Assembly: GCA_023376005.1 (NCBI GenBank)
Contig: CM042156.1
Location: forward strand, 39,704,264-39,768,263
DNA from: Doryteuthis pealeii
Lineage: Eukaryota; Mollusca; Cephalopoda; Myopsida; Loliginidae
Reading direction: 5' to 3'
Length of the DNA stretch: 64,000 nucleotides
Below, piece after piece: positions 7,983 to 19,040 of this stretch (its first letter is position 1; each line of letters begins with the position of its first letter). The position numbers and the translations under genes were made by a program. Below the pieces are notes generated by a model. The model did no database searches and was not told the origin of the DNA. It was given only the letters and a program-made list of their open reading frames with translations.

Positions 7983-9038
7983 TGTTGTATACTCTCTTTA
8001 TTCTTCTTCTAGTCATCTTTGGTATCTTATGTTCTTCTAGTGTCTGGACTTTGTCTTGGGGACTTCATGTCTGGTCTTCTATTGGGGATTTCTCGTCCAT
8101 CATAAGCCCTGGGTCATTGGTAGTTTTTGGATAAATAACCCAAGACTTAACTTAACATTATCCCATACACACTCAGTTCAGAGTGGACCTGAGAATAATG
8201 GCTATAAAGGGGTACTCCACACACCCCAGTGGTCCAAAATTGGAACTTTACCATTAGATGTAGTTTAACGTCATACCTTGTGTATATAGTGTAAGTTTAT
8301 TTCCCATACACACTCACAATTGTTAGACTTCATGTCTGGTCTTCTATTGGGGATTTCTTGTCCATCATAAGCCCTGGGTCATTGGTAGTTTTTGGATAAA
8401 TAACCCAAGACTTCGATTTTTTTTAGATCATAATTTATTCCGAAATCCCAACCAGACTTACTGCGCAGATTGAGTCCACAGCGTGCTTAACGCAACTTAC
8501 TCGCTCCGTGGTTTTGGCCAATACTGACTAAAATTAACTCTTTCTACTCTAAACCAGAAGAGACCTACTTTATCATTTTCCACCGATTCTCACGGTATCT
8601 ACCGGAAAAGAGTTCGCAGCGCCATATTGAAGTCAGTTAGCCTACTGTTGGTTTTAATAACAGCAGCTAAGTAGAACTCAAGCAGTGTCCAAGACAGCTG
8701 GTATAAATAGGAATCAAGAATGATCCATTCATGAATCAGGGTGATTTGGGTCATTCCATTCCTTGAGTTCTGATTGGTTGCTTGACTGGTTGACTTGAAT
8801 GACACTGTGGAGTCTTATATATACTTGGTCATTTTGCAGTGGACTTTGTGGCATTTCGAGTTTGTATTGAGTTACAATCGCATGCTACCTTGTCTTCCCA
8901 GTTCGACGGTAATTGGAACTTATTCTTCAGTCAATCCATGTCACTCAATCCTTCATGACCACTGGCTGTAACCATTCAGCCATTTTGGTTTCTACGCTAA
9001 CTGTACATAAGTGTTAGGGTACTAACAATTATGTAACA
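7983..9038 (-). mobile_element. LTR of family T1, reverse orientation, interrupted
   Basis: On the minus strand it starts TGTTACATAAT at 9038 and ends GTATACAACA at 7983. It has a tatataa box near 8815-8822 and an AATAAA-type signal. It shares its R/U5 part with the LTRs at 9249 and 11,415. An insertion near 8147-8330 (the R1-subfamily block) is flanked by a duplicated 85-bp stretch of LTR (cttcatgtctggtcttctat at 8063 and 8330). No pol gene is nearby, and no matching target duplication was found. Confidence 0.65.
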
Positions 9039-9248
9039 TTGTGTTATTATTTAGAAACAAGAGAGAATGAGCACAGACAACTGGAGCCAGCAGAACAGAA
9101 GCCTGTATCAACCCAAAAGAAGATGGTCAATAAATAAAACCCTTCTAAGAACACTCTCCTCACCTTTCCATTATATACCCAACAGATGACAGGTATATGA
9201 CACATGTGCTTATTAGGTGAAAGGAAAACATTTTTTAAAAACATTCAG

Positions 9249-9663
9249 TGTTACATAATCTATACGGTTGCATAAGATTATTGTCAACCCCCTGTATTTC
9301 TGAAGGGATGGCCCCTTTTCATATCATGGGTGGGACTTTCCATGGAATATTACAGAAAGCCTACGAAGTACGTGAAGTCATGTGGGACCTGGTTGGGTCT
9401 TCAGTTTCAGCTTGGACGTCAGGCAGATAAGATGTTACTGCTTTAGCTGAGACTCACTGCACACGCGCGCTGGGATTAGTTAAGAAATAAAAGTTTAAAT
9501 AAATAATATGGTTTTGTGGTTGATGAATGTCTTGGCAACAAGATTGACCTAGAAGACCAGACTCAAAGTCCTCAAGACAAGGTCCAGACACTAGAAGAAG
9601 AACGTAAGATACCAAAGATGAACAGAAGAAAAATAGAAGTAAGAAAAAGAAGAGTATACAACA
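9249..9663 (+). mobile_element. Solo LTR of family T1
   Basis: The 415-bp unit begins TGTTACATAATC and ends TACAACA, with a perfect 5-bp target duplication ttcag at 9244-9248 and 9664-9668. This structure, without internal genes, shows an LTR-LTR recombination product. A homologous LTR lies at 61,102-61,590. A 5-bp duplication fits Ty3/gypsy or BEL-type elements. Confidence 0.85.
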
Positions 9664-10479
9664 TTCAGTAGATTTAATCCAGCTTTATTTATTCCATGAC
9701 TTTTAATTAATGTTCTTATCCTGATTAAGATGCTAAGGATGCAATCACTGATCTGAATAAATTCTGGAATAATGAGACGTCTCAGAAATAGAGACATCAA
9801 AGAAGGCTGAAGAACGTATCAGTCAAAATTTCTGTTATAACAAAAAAAGAAAAAAGAAAAAAAAGACATAACTAAGAATGTTAATCTGAATAAATTTTGG
9901 AATAAAAGACCTTCTTTCTCATTTTCCACTGATTCTCACGGTATCCACTGGAAAAGAGTTGAAGGTAAGGTAAACCCATGTCACTCAATCCTTCAAGACC
10001 ACTGGCTGTAACCATTCAGCCATTTTGGTTGTACATAAGTGTTAGGGTACTAACAATTATGTAACATTGTGTTATCATTTAGAAACAAGAGGCTGAAGAA
10101 CGTATCAGTCAAAATTTCTGTTATAACAAAAAAAAGAAAAAAAAGACATAACTAAGAATGTTAATCTGAATGAATTCTGGAATAATGAGACGTCTCAGAA
10201 ATAGAGACAACGAGAAAGACTGAAGAATGTATCAGTCAAAATTTCTGTTATAACAACCCCCCCCCCAAAAAAAAAACCCATAAATGATAATGTTAATCTG
10301 TATAAAATATTGGTATAATGAGATGTCTCAGAAATAGAGACATCAAGAAATGAATGAAGAACAATTCAATAAAAAAAAAGATGTAATAAAATCAACAAAG
10401 ATGAGAAATATTAGTCTGAATAAGTTATGGAGTAATGATAATGACTCATCTCAAAATTACAGACAAATGAAACTTGGTT
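9664..10479. repeat. Degenerate tandem repeats and LTR pieces
   Basis: A phrase containing aatgagacgtctcagaaata and cagtcaaaatttctgttata occurs about four times (about 9773, 10,090, 10,187, 10,318). Between them, 9900-10,085 repeats part of the 8560-9050 LTR (tgtcactcaatccttca, gtgttagggtactaacaatt). Confidence 0.65.
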
Positions 10480-11110
10480 TTAACCCTTTCCAGACTTTAT
10501 TTCTAAATGTTACAAGTTTCAAGGTAACTCAATTTTAATTTCTGACCTATCTATACAAGTTAACCCCTCTATACCATATATGTATGTCACTGGAGGAGGT
10601 ATTACTCTCCTGGATCGAGAGGGTGGCTGCTAGAAGACTGGACTCTATGCCATGGCACACAAGTAGGAGAACCCAGTCATGACGGTCAGAAAATTTCTAT
10701 CACCACATCACCTCACAGATCCATGTGCTACTCATACACTAAGTTGGTGAGGGCTGGTATCGAACCCGGAACCTTGTGGTTCCAAGTCAGATGCTCTACC
10801 GACTGAGCTAAACCAGAAGGAGTCCAATTCGATAGCTTATACCCCTCTATGGTCAAGCAGCATTATTAGATTCTGGTTTTAAACTGTAGGATTCGGTAGA
10901 GTATCTCCTGTAAGGCCAACTGGTATTGTTAGTTTGGGTTTGAAATGTCTGTTCCAATAGTGTATACCCCTCAGTGGCTAATTAGTATTATTAGATTGAG
11001 GTGTAAACAGTCTGATTCAATAGCATGTACCCTTCTATGGCCCATTAGTATTATAAGATTTGGTTGTAAACAAATACACAAATAACAATGGTCTGTCTGG
11101 AAAGGGTTAA
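10480..11110. mobile_element. piggyBac-like non-autonomous element
   Basis: TTAA at 10,480-10,483 and 11,107-11,110 bound perfect 12-bp inverted ends CCCTTTCCAGAC. A TTAA target plus ends starting CCY is characteristic of piggyBac. Inside are a SINE-A insertion (about 10,575-10,818) and about four diverged 75-bp units (cattattagatt..., 10,840-11,075). No transposase is present. Confidence 0.72.
10575..10818 (-). mobile_element. SINE-A copy inside the piggyBac-like element
   Basis: The minus strand shows a tRNA-like head: ctggtttagctcagtcggta (A box) and the complement of tatcgaacccggaacc (B box). The SINE-A body follows, with gagtagcacatggatctgtg; its distal body differs from other copies. 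Confidence 0.75.
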
Positions 11111-11414
11111 TGCCTAAGAAAATATATATATATATATATTTTTTTTTTATTTTTTAAAATTCTTACGCTTATCGGTCCCATAATTATATTTAGCTTTTCT
11201 TTTTTTTTTTTTTTAATTTATCACTTTCAATGGTCTCCCAGCAATTTCTGAAAAAAGAAAAAAAGAGGATTGGACTTCCTTGTTGTAGAGCTAAGGAATT
11301 ATAGATTAAGGTATTGGAATTAGAAGGTTCTATGTGTGTTGCTATTACAGCCGTCCCTTTTATATAATCAGCATTAGATTTTTTTCACATCTTTACTATC
11401 ATATACACAACGGA
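11111..11414. other. Low-complexity AT-rich sequence
   Basis: A (TA)n run, poly-T runs and no recognised element. Confidence 0.5.
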
Positions 11415-11688
11415 GTGGGCAAGTTGCGTTAAGCGTGCTGCCGACTCAATCTGCGCAGTTGTCTGGTGGGGATTTCGGAATAAAATATGATCTAAAGAAA
11501 ATCAAAGTCTTGGGTTATTATCTAAAAACTACCAATGACCCAGGGCTTATGATAGATGAGAAATCCCCAATAGAAGACCAGACACGAAGTCCCCAAGACA
11601 AAGTCCAGACGCTAGAAAAAGAACATAAGAATAAAGACGATCAGAAGATATCAAAGATAAATAATATAAATAAAGAGAGTATACAACA
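11415..11688 (+). mobile_element. Partial LTR of family T1 (R/U5 end)
   Basis: Starts within the T1 LTR (gttgcgttaagcgtgctg, tctggtggggattt) and ends at GTATACAACA. The U3 half with TGTTACATAAT is missing. An open frame of 106 codons across it is shared LTR sequence, not a gene. Confidence 0.7.
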
Positions 11689-11965
11689 TATACGTTTATT
11701 GGTATATAACAACCCGACGACTTTAATTATTTTATATATATATATAAATATATAAATATATATATATATATAAAGAGAGACAGAGACAGATAAATAGATG
11801 GATAGATAGAGAGAAACAAATGACAGATAGATAGATAGATAGATACAGAGTTTTTCAGGTGTTTCATGTTGAACTCAGGAGCCTGCATGTCGTAATCCAG
11901 AGACAACAGACCGAAAAATCTAGATGATACAACTTATCAAGCCTCATCCCCAAAATTCAAACAAA

Positions 11966-12014
<49 letters not shown>
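11689..12014. repeat. (TA)n, (GATA)n and (TG)n microsatellites
   Basis: Runs at about 11,731-11,770 (TA), 11,826-11,846 (GATA), 11,968-12,001 (TA) and 12,002-12,016 (TG), separated by about 120 bp of unassigned sequence. Confidence 0.8.
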
Positions 12015-12016
<2 letters not shown>

Positions 12017-12358
12017 ACACATGGTCAATTTCTTTAGCAGAGTTTAGCATGTTTGGATTCAGAGTTTTCCTTCTCCTAGACTGGTTGCCTAACCAAGATT
12101 AAAGAGCCAAGTCTGCCCTACTATTTTACCCATAACTGGAGGGAGAGTAGTTGGATTCATACCTTTCCCAATGGTATTAGCGCTATGGACAATTTCTTTA
12201 GCAGAATTTAGCATGTTTGGATTCAGAGTTTTCCTTCTCCTAGACTGCTAACCTAACCAAGGTTAAAGATTCCAGTCTGCCAGGCTATTTATCCATAGCT
12301 GAAGGGAGAATTGTTAGATGCATACCTTTGCCAAGGGTATTAATGCTACATGAAATGC
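12015..12358 (-). repeat. Two head-to-tail SINE-B bodies
   Basis: Two copies of the SINE-B 3' body (tttagcagagtttagcatgt, ttccttctcctagact, attcatacctttccc) follow each other at about 12,028-12,184 and 12,190-12,350. Neither has the tRNA-like head. A tandem duplication is more likely than two insertions. Confidence 0.75.
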
Positions 12359-12585
12359 AAACAGTATATATATATATATATTATATATAATATATATATA
12401 TCATGGCCACATGCTGACTGGGTTCCTGGCTGAAAATTTGCTCAAAATGTAAACTGTTGCAATGTGATTAAAACATATTATAGGCAATACCAATAAACAG
12501 TATTGGAAAAACAATAGTTAAATTATATTCCCCTGCTGCTAGGGGGCGAATCACCAACACAAGGTTGGCGGAAGAATCAAACCCC
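12359..12585. repeat. (TA)n tract and unassigned sequence
   Basis: A (TA)n run occupies about 12,366-12,401. The rest is unassigned, ending in a GC-richer edge (ctgctagggggcgaatcacc) of the following repeat. Confidence 0.5.
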
Positions 12586-13400
12586 GGCACTTATCGCACG
12601 AGAACTGGACGGACGCGTCGCAAAGCACTCCCAACACTTTACTTATCCTAAGATAAGTTCACCAGGAGAGACGTCTCGACAGCACTCCAAACTACGGCGA
12701 CCAGAATTTCTCTTGCTAGTGCCACTTCACCTACGGACTGTAATTTCACCTCTCAGATAAGTCTCGTAGCAAATGCCAACAAAATTTGAAACAATATTTT
12801 TTTTACCCTTTGTCAATATATGTGTTTAATTTCCATTGTGTTGTTTTTCTTCTTTCGTCCGAATAATTTCATACCACTGGGAGAATAAGAGCTCCCTAAA
12901 GACCGTAATTCCTCTTACCACTCGTAAGTCAAGATACCACTGTATCGCCCATAAGCATGTGGTGTTTTAATCTAATTGATTAACACTCTCAAGTCTGACA
13001 TAAGGACACCGCTCATTTAAAAGAGCAGTTACCCAGGCTAGTAGCTTCTAAAAAGCACTCCCTACACTTTTTACTTGTCGCACAAAAACTGCACGTCGCA
13101 TTGCAAAGCAATTCCCAACATTTGACTTTCTAAGAACTTCTAAGAGAAACGTCTAACAGCACTCTACAAACTACGGCAACCAGAATACCCTTGCTAGTGC
13201 CACTTCACCTACAAACTGTAATTTCACCTCTCAGATAAGTCTGGTAGCAAATGCCAACAAAATTTGCAACAATATTTTTTGTACCCTTTGTCAATATATG
13301 TGTTTAATTTCCATTGTGTTGTTTGTCTTCTTTCGTCCGAATAATTGCCTATCACTGGGAGAATAAGAGCTCCCTACGAGACCGTAATTCCTGTTAATAT
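12586..13400. repeat. Direct duplication of about 320 bp
   Basis: 12,625-12,918 is repeated at 13,095-13,400 (tgctagtgccacttcaccta, tcaatatatgtgtttaattt, gggagaataagagctccct in both). The copies differ by substitutions and short deletions. The 180 bp between them is not shared. They are too diverged for recent LTRs and have no TG/CA ends that I can place. Confidence 0.75.
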
Positions 13401-13534
13401 TACAAAAGGTCTTTATCTTTAAAAAAAAAATGATCATGATGTTTCTCTTGACACATGTCGGATTGATAGGCATACAAAAACAATGACGTCATTATTTGAA
13501 TGAGATCTTTAAAAGTTCTTTGACGCCTTGTTTG

Positions 13535-13845
13535 ATCACCAGTCAAACTATTCAAAATGATTTCCCAGTTTGGGGCATTGCAGAGATGCTGATAGGTATG
13601 CATCCTGCATCCCTGATGCATAAAAATCTAAAAAGACACAGCAAAATCATATCCATGCATCCCAGTGTTTTTCTTTTTTCTTCCCTCACCATTTCAAGCT
13701 AACTGTAAATACATTTCAATAGTTTCTTAGAGATGAATTACATAGGATAGGTTACAAGGTAGGAGTTAGAAAGGCTTTAGTTGGGACCCATAAATTTTCC
13801 CGGGGACTCATTCAAAATCAATATCTGCGACAGACTTCTAAAAGG
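13535..13845 (+). repeat. R6 repeat, copy 1
   Basis: Contains gatgctgataggtatgcatc, ctaactgtaaatacatttca, gttacaaggtaggagttaga and ccggggactcattcaaaa. The same sequence occurs at 24,580-24,690, 44,385-44,705 (reverse) and 63,740-64,000. It is non-coding and its type is undetermined. Confidence 0.7.
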
Positions 13846-13894
13846 AAAGGAAAAGGAATGGGGGGGTTGGTAAATATGTATGTATATCTACTTT

Positions 13895-14485
13895 GCTTTT
13901 TTGTCTATCATCATCATCATTATCATCATGTCGTAGTAGCAACATGGATATCCATGACAATCTCTCACCAATTGTCCCTATCAATCATTGCCCTTGGCAA
14001 GTCTTCTGTGCTGCATCCAGTATCTGTGCAGAGCTGATTAATGCAAGTCTTTGTTGGACAGCCTGCACTGGCGTTCCCATGTGCTTGCTTCCACAGGAGA
14101 ATGTCTCTCGTAAGTTTGTCCTTGCTTCTCCAGCAGTATCCAGCATGTCACTCGGATGGTTTGTGTGATAGGTTGCAAGAGGCCATACAGCTGCTTTCTT
14201 GTGGGATATTATTTCCAAGACTGCATGCAGCATTCTTGTACAGCTTCCATCTAGATTATTCTCTAGGTGTTTCATTAGGATCCAGGTGGTGCAGCCATAC
14301 AGTAGCACTGATACAACTACAGTCTGGAAAAATTGTCGCTTTAACTTCTCAGTGAGATTGGATTTCCATATGACTGATAATCTGTTAATAGCAGTCCATG
14401 CTTTCCCTATGTGTGCATTAACATCACCTTCTGTGGATGAAATATTAAACACGTGTTTCAGATTCAAGGATTTATTCGGTACTGA
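13895..14485 (-). mobile_element. LINE-A 3' end, coding remnant
   Basis: A 160-codon minus-strand frame (14,467-13,985) carries the non-LTR retrotransposon C-terminal signature: KRQFFQTVVVSVLLYGCTTW near residues 44-63, then KHLENNLDG. Downstream homology continues in another frame (RPTKTCINQL-like), so the ORF is frameshifted. The 3' end is a short (ATG)n-type tail, seen as (cat)n on the plus strand at 13,908-13,930. Endonuclease and most of the reverse transcriptase are absent: a 5'-truncated dead copy. RTE-like affinity is my best guess. Confidence 0.82.
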
Positions 14486-14684
14486 TAGTATGTGGTAACA
14501 GCAGCAATAATACCATGATTGGCTAAGCAGGGGTCGAATGTAATAGCAGCAGTAGCTAAGTTGGGATGGGACATAGCAGCCATAGTAGTGTCTTAGTGTG
14601 ATGTATATACACCATCTATGGCTTAAATAGATAAAAAATTGTTTCTAGAAAAATACAGCTGTAACGCAAAAATGATTACCAACT

Positions 14685-14842
14685 GTGGTCTAGTGTTACA
14701 TGCCATTGACTGCTCAGCCATTAGTATTCCGGTCGCCACCCATGACCAACAAGTGGTCCCATTGGGAGGGGGTCTCACCCTTTTGCGGAGGTACAGTCAG
14801 GGTATTCTAGATCCTCAGTCGACGGGGCTAATCACCATGCAT
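14685..14842 (-). mobile_element. R1 fragment, 5' end
   Basis: Short R1 5' piece with ggtcgccacccatgaccaac, aagtggtcccattggg and gaggtacagtcagg. Sequence from 14,843 to 15,201 is unassigned apart from a short cacttcactg direct repeat near 15,015. Confidence 0.7.
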
Positions 14843-15201
14843 AAAATAAACCAACGAGTGTTGATATATCCACTCATTCTCACACACTAAAATCTAGGTA
14901 CGTGAATTGTTCTACCAGCTTTAGAGGCTTACCATCAAGTGTAGAGATTCCTCCATGCCTTTAATGCAGTCAAGGTTGCACAGATCATGTCTGACCTTTT
15001 AAAATATTATGGATACACTTCACTGCACTTCACTGCACTTTAGTCAAAGCAAAGAGTTGTTTGACGGTTGTTGACTTATTGAGACGTTCATCCAGCCGTT
15101 AACAGACCTTGGTTTTAATTCATTTGGGTGTCTACTCACCCTCCTCACCTGGATATGTCTGACAGGGAATGAGAGCAGACACCAATTCATATGCAATTTA
15201 G

Positions 15202-15409
15202 GGACGATATTACCTTTAGGCACCCCTTTTTGATCTCGATTAAGAAAGGACATGTTTTTCATTACACCATCACTATTGGGTTAGGGTTTTAGTTTCATAA
15301 TTAAAAAAAAAAATCGTCTGTTAAAACAACTGGATATTGACGGTGTAAATGAAAAACATGTCCTTTCTTAATCGAGATCAGAAAGGGGTGCCTAAAAGTC
15401 ATATGGTCC
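15202..15409. mobile_element. Palindromic MITE family M8, copy 2
   Basis: The same ends and arms as at 6061, with a perfect 8-bp duplication caatttag at 15,194-15,201 and 15,410-15,417. The loop is shortened compared with the other copies. Confidence 0.88.
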
Positions 15410-15559
15410 CAATTTAGTGTCATATCCAGAACCAGTGCCTTCCCTGGTCGGTGGAGGAGTCTGCTTGGGGATCTCAGAAGGGCGGGTTTTCAGTAACCAT
15501 CATGAATGAATAAAACAATGTCTTTGGCATAAGATAACCAACAAGGGTTGACATGCCAT

Positions 15560-15850
15560 AAAATCCAAGAATAATACAGTCTGGACAATCATATAGGTGC
15601 TAGGGCTTGACATGGCCAGACAACTGATCAAAAGGGACCTTTTCAACCATCTAGCCAAATAAGGGTCAAAGAGGTGTCTTGCATGTCATGGGACCACTTA
15701 GTACCTGGGTCACAAACTGCTCAGCCACCAGGATCTTGTCCTCCAGCATCACAGGCCACCTACAGCCAACAGATGCGCCTATGGGGGGGGGGTTAGGTCT
15801 TACCACTCTGCAGAGGTGCACTTGGTATATTCTACAACCCCAGCTTTATT
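15560..15850 (-). mobile_element. R1 fragment, 5' half
   Basis: Runs from acaatcatataggtgctagg to gaggtgcacttggtatattc, with an internal small duplication of the tgctcagccac phrase. It lacks the tail half. Confidence 0.75.
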
Positions 15851-16175
15851 AGAGCAATACACTTAGAAGAACAGGCAATTTCCAGTCCAATTTGCAATTT
15901 TGTGGGGTCTTTGTTAACAGTGTAAGGTAACAAGGAGTTATCAAGGTGCGTCTTCTTTGAGCCCTTGAGACATTGTTTCTTTCATCTTGTGACTGTTAGT
16001 CATGTGAGAAATAATACGCTTTTCTCATGTTTTCTTTGGTTATGACTTTTGGGAAATGAACACCAATTCTTATCTCTCTCTCTAGTGAGATAAATCCTAT
16101 TGTTGTGGTGTTGATGACCCTTCAAACGTAAATGGGATAAACCTTTACCCTTTTTATCACCAAACACTGGAATTC
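15851..16175. other. Unassigned sequence
   Basis: No repeat or coding signature recognised. Confidence 0.4.
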
Positions 16176-16348
16176 ACAGGAAGAATTGAGACCATCCAGA
16201 CTACTGCATTGTAGCAATCGGCTAGAATACTCAGACGAGTCCTGGAGACCTGGGGAGACTTGTTGTCAGTCAGACTCCAGTGAAATACCATCAGCTAACA
16301 CTGATGTGAAAAACTCAAAAGGAGTAAAAATAATAATAATAATAATAC
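16176..16348 (+). mobile_element. LINE-B 3' terminus, copy 1
   Basis: Translates to RIETIQTTALL, then with a stop SARILRRVLETWGDLL, the C-terminal end of a widespread non-LTR retrotransposon reverse transcriptase polyprotein. It is followed by a short 3' UTR and an (AAT)n tail at 16,329-16,348. It is severely 5'-truncated. Confidence 0.75.
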
Positions 16349-16735
16349 TCAAAAGAGAGGCTGAATCACTTATAATTGCAGCACAAAATAATGCCATAAG
16401 GACAAAATATATCAAAGCATAAATTGATAAGACACAACAAAATAGTAAATGTAGACTATGTGGTGACAGAGATGAGACTGTAAACCATGTACTAAGCAAG
16501 TGTAGCAAACTAGCACAACAAGAATACAAAACTAGGCATGGCTGGGTTGGGAAGGTGATCCACTGGGAATTATGCAAAAAATTAAATTTTGACCATACAA
16601 CAAAATGGTATATGCATAAACCAGAATCTGTTCTTGAGATTGAAAGGCATAAAATTCTCTGGGACTTTGAGATAAAAACGGATCACCTTATCCCAGCAAG
16701 AAGACCAGACCTAATGTTGATTAACATATTGTTTG
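16349..16735 (+). mobile_element. LINE-B segment, copy 2, with zinc-knuckle-like motif
   Basis: Starts directly after the tail of copy 1. The translation includes EAESLIIAAQNNAIRTKYIK, a stop, then CRLCGDRDETVNHVLSKC (a Cys-Cys-His-Cys cluster) and VIHWELCKKLNFDHT through ARRPDLMLI. In intact elements this segment lies upstream of the terminus seen in copy 1, so this is a second, head-to-tail insertion whose own end is replaced by R1 sequence. Confidence 0.78.
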
Positions 16736-16759
16736 GAACAATGTATACGGTTTATTTGT

Positions 16760-17015
16760 TTGTTGGTTGGTTGGTTTTGTCAATCCATTGGGAATTTTAT
16801 GCTGAAGACAATTTGTTTTATTTGTTCTTGATGGGTACTCGTTTTTTTAAAAAACTCAATTTAAAAAAAATACATTTTTTAGAACTCATTTTGTCTATTT
16901 AACCCATAGATGGAACCCTAACAGATACCACCACTCCAAGTCAGAGTGGACCTGGCAGCAATGGGGATGAAGGGGTACTCCACATTCCCCAGACCTCCAG
17001 AACTGGAACTTCACC
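16760..17015 (-). mobile_element. R1 copy, tail half
   Basis: Begins with a degraded tail (ttgttggttggttttgtcaa) and runs to the aactggaacttcaccat equivalent, where the TA/minisatellite array begins. Confidence 0.75.
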
Positions 17016-17046
17016 ATATATATATATATATGCACTATCTCTATCC

Positions 17047-17077
<31 letters not shown>

Positions 17078-17120
17078 CTCTATCCATATATATATATATA
17101 TATATATGCACTATCTCTAT

Positions 17121-17163
<43 letters not shown>

Positions 17164-17169
17164 CTCTAT

Positions 17170-17210
<41 letters not shown>

Positions 17211-17216
17211 CTCTAT

Positions 17217-17255
<39 letters not shown>

Positions 17256-17263
17256 CTCTATCC

Positions 17264-17307
<44 letters not shown>

Positions 17308-17314
17308 CTCTATC

Positions 17315-17346
<32 letters not shown>

Positions 17347-17360
17347 GCACTATTCTATCC

Positions 17361-17393
<33 letters not shown>

Positions 17394-17400
17394 ATATGTT
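17016..17400. repeat. Minisatellite gcactatctctatcc(TA)n
   Basis: About eight units of a conserved 15-base core, gcactatctctatcc, separated by (TA)n spacers of variable length. Open frames across it on both strands are low-complexity artefacts. Confidence 0.95.
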
Positions 17401-17653
17401 TGTTGTTTATTGGCATCCTTCCGTCTACTAAAGACGATGGCGTAGTGTCCACTTTTTATTCTTTCTTTTTTCTTTGAAGCTGTGTGTTGGTGAACAGCCC
17501 AATTTTTGAAAGGCAATCTCTGGTGCAGTGACTGCGAGCACTTCGGCTGGCCAGGTCGAATGCTTTCAGTAGGTCTATGAATGCAGTGTAGAGCAGCATT
17601 CGCTCCTTCGGCACTTTTCCTGCTGCTGGTGTAGTGAGAAGATCATGTCCACG

Positions 17654-17662
<9 letters not shown>
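17401..17662 (-). mobile_element. LINE-A reverse transcriptase fragment
   Basis: The minus strand reads QQEKCRRSECCSTLHS, then TY-KHSTWPAEVLAV and PEIAFQKLGC. This corresponds to the RT segment that normally reads like QLQEKCRE...FIDLTKAFD, with stops and frame changes. The catalytic FADD region is not included. It is a decayed fragment. Confidence 0.65.
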
Positions 17663-17688
<26 letters not shown>

Positions 17689-17689
17689 G

Positions 17690-17998
17690 GTATCTGTTTT
17701 ACAGCATATCAACCACTGTGGGTCATTTAATAATGACAAAGTTTTGAAAGATTTTTAGCGATAGTTTGAAAACTCAACTTTTCTTTTTGTAACCAACTTT
17801 TCTATTTAACCCATAGATGGGACCCTAACAGGTACTACCACTCCAGGTCAGAGGACATGAAGACCCTCAGCCACTGCCTTCTAGCACATATATGATAAAA
17901 AGGGTTGGGGCTTGCCATAAAAGCAAAAGGGTTGGTACAATCATATAGGTGCGATGGCTTGACATGACCTGCTGACTGATCGGAGGGTCCTCACTTGT
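17690..17998 (-). mobile_element. R1 copy with internal deletion
   Basis: Tail side (ttttacagcatatcaaccac) joins the core at cccatagatgggacccta. It then jumps from ggtcagag to gacatgaagaccctcagcc, so about 100 bp is missing. It ends in (TA)n at 18,003. Confidence 0.75.
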
Positions 17999-18135
17999 TT
18001 GGTATATATATATATTAAGTTATTATTTATCAGGGGGTTGAAGTTGAAAAGACTTGAAACCTACTATGAACTAAAGAACATCACTGATGATCTATCCAAC
18101 CGCACCTTACAGATATATCTTGCAAAACAAAAATT

Positions 18136-18362
18136 GGACCATATTACCTTTAGGCACCCCTTTTTGATCTCGATTAAGAAAGGACATGTTTTTCATTTAC
18201 ACCGTCAATATCGGGTTAGGGGTTAGTTTTTATAATTAAAAAAAAAAATTTTTTTTAATCTAAAAATCGTCTGTTAAAACAACCAGATATTGACGGTGTA
18301 AATGAAAAACATGTCCTTTCTAAATCGAGATCAAAAAGGGGTGCCTAAAGGTCATATGGTCC
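18136..18362. mobile_element. Palindromic MITE family M8, copy 3
   Basis: Full-length copy with the same terminal arms. The flanking octamers caaaaatt and caacaaat match at six of eight positions, so the duplication is decayed. A Helitron end lies 11 bp to the right. Confidence 0.85.
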
Positions 18363-18372
18363 CAACAAATAA

Positions 18373-18469
18373 CTAGCAAAAATATGTTCCTTCTGGGTGC
18401 AAGTATTCAAGTTTTAATGCAATAAAATATTATATCTAATTATTATATAAAATGAACAAAACAATTACA
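18373..18469 (-). mobile_element. Helitron 3' terminus, fragment
   Basis: On the minus strand the sequence runs cattaaaacttgaatacttg, gcaccc..., then TTTTTGCTAG ending at 18,373 followed by T. It matches the 3' 90 bp of the complete element at 23,751-24,406. Its hairpin is degraded and its 5' part is missing, cut by FB-1. Confidence 0.75.
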
Positions 18470-19012
18470 GGTAATTCCATGTCAAATCATACAGGGTATG
18501 TCATCCTACATCTTCAAATTTTCTGAAATTTTGGCTTCAGTTCTGAGCAAAAATCAAACTATCTTTTTTTAATAATGTTCAATATATATGAAATAATAAC
18601 AGAAAAAATTATTTGTCATAGATGCAGTGCCACTTCGGGATATTGATCTTGCTATGAAAAAATCAGAAATCATCAATACCTTAAATTTGGTTGATTTTAA
18701 GTCTTCTTTGATAGCATTTTTGGATTTCTTGGGCAAAAATGCTTTTATAAACCAATTTTTTGTTGTAGGGAAGCTCTAGAATTCATTTTACAGACAAAAA
18801 TAGATTATAAAAGTTGCCATTTTTTGCAACTCACCCTCAAATTTGAGAACTAAAAATCGATATAACTCCGCCAATTTTTAGAATTGGAAGCTCAGATTTT
18901 GGGGATTGTCTAATGTTAACATCGTCCACACCTGGAAAAAATTTCAGAAAAATTGAAAAAAAAATGAAGTGACAATTTTACTTTATTCTGGATGATTTGA
19001 CATGGAATTACC
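18470..19012. mobile_element. Long foldback element FB-1, copy 2
   Basis: Ends GGTAATTCCATGTCAAATCAT and its complement ATGATTTGACATGGAATTACC are perfect over 21 bp. The interior matches the 5371 copy (gggcaaaaatgctttta, acagacaaaaatagatta). The left arm has been partly replaced by unrelated sequence. The target duplication could not be fixed. Confidence 0.78.
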
Positions 19013-19040
19013 CTTACAGTTTTTTCTTTATTTCAACAAC

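Noticed and set aside
12586..13400. A pair of LTRs around a small internal region
   Set aside because: The copies are diverged, have no TG...CA ends or target duplication, and the spacer has no primer site or coding remnant.
16946..17431. 161-codon frame of Tyr-Ile and His-Tyr-Leu repeats
   Set aside because: It is a direct translation of the (TA)n minisatellite; the opposite strand is equally open.
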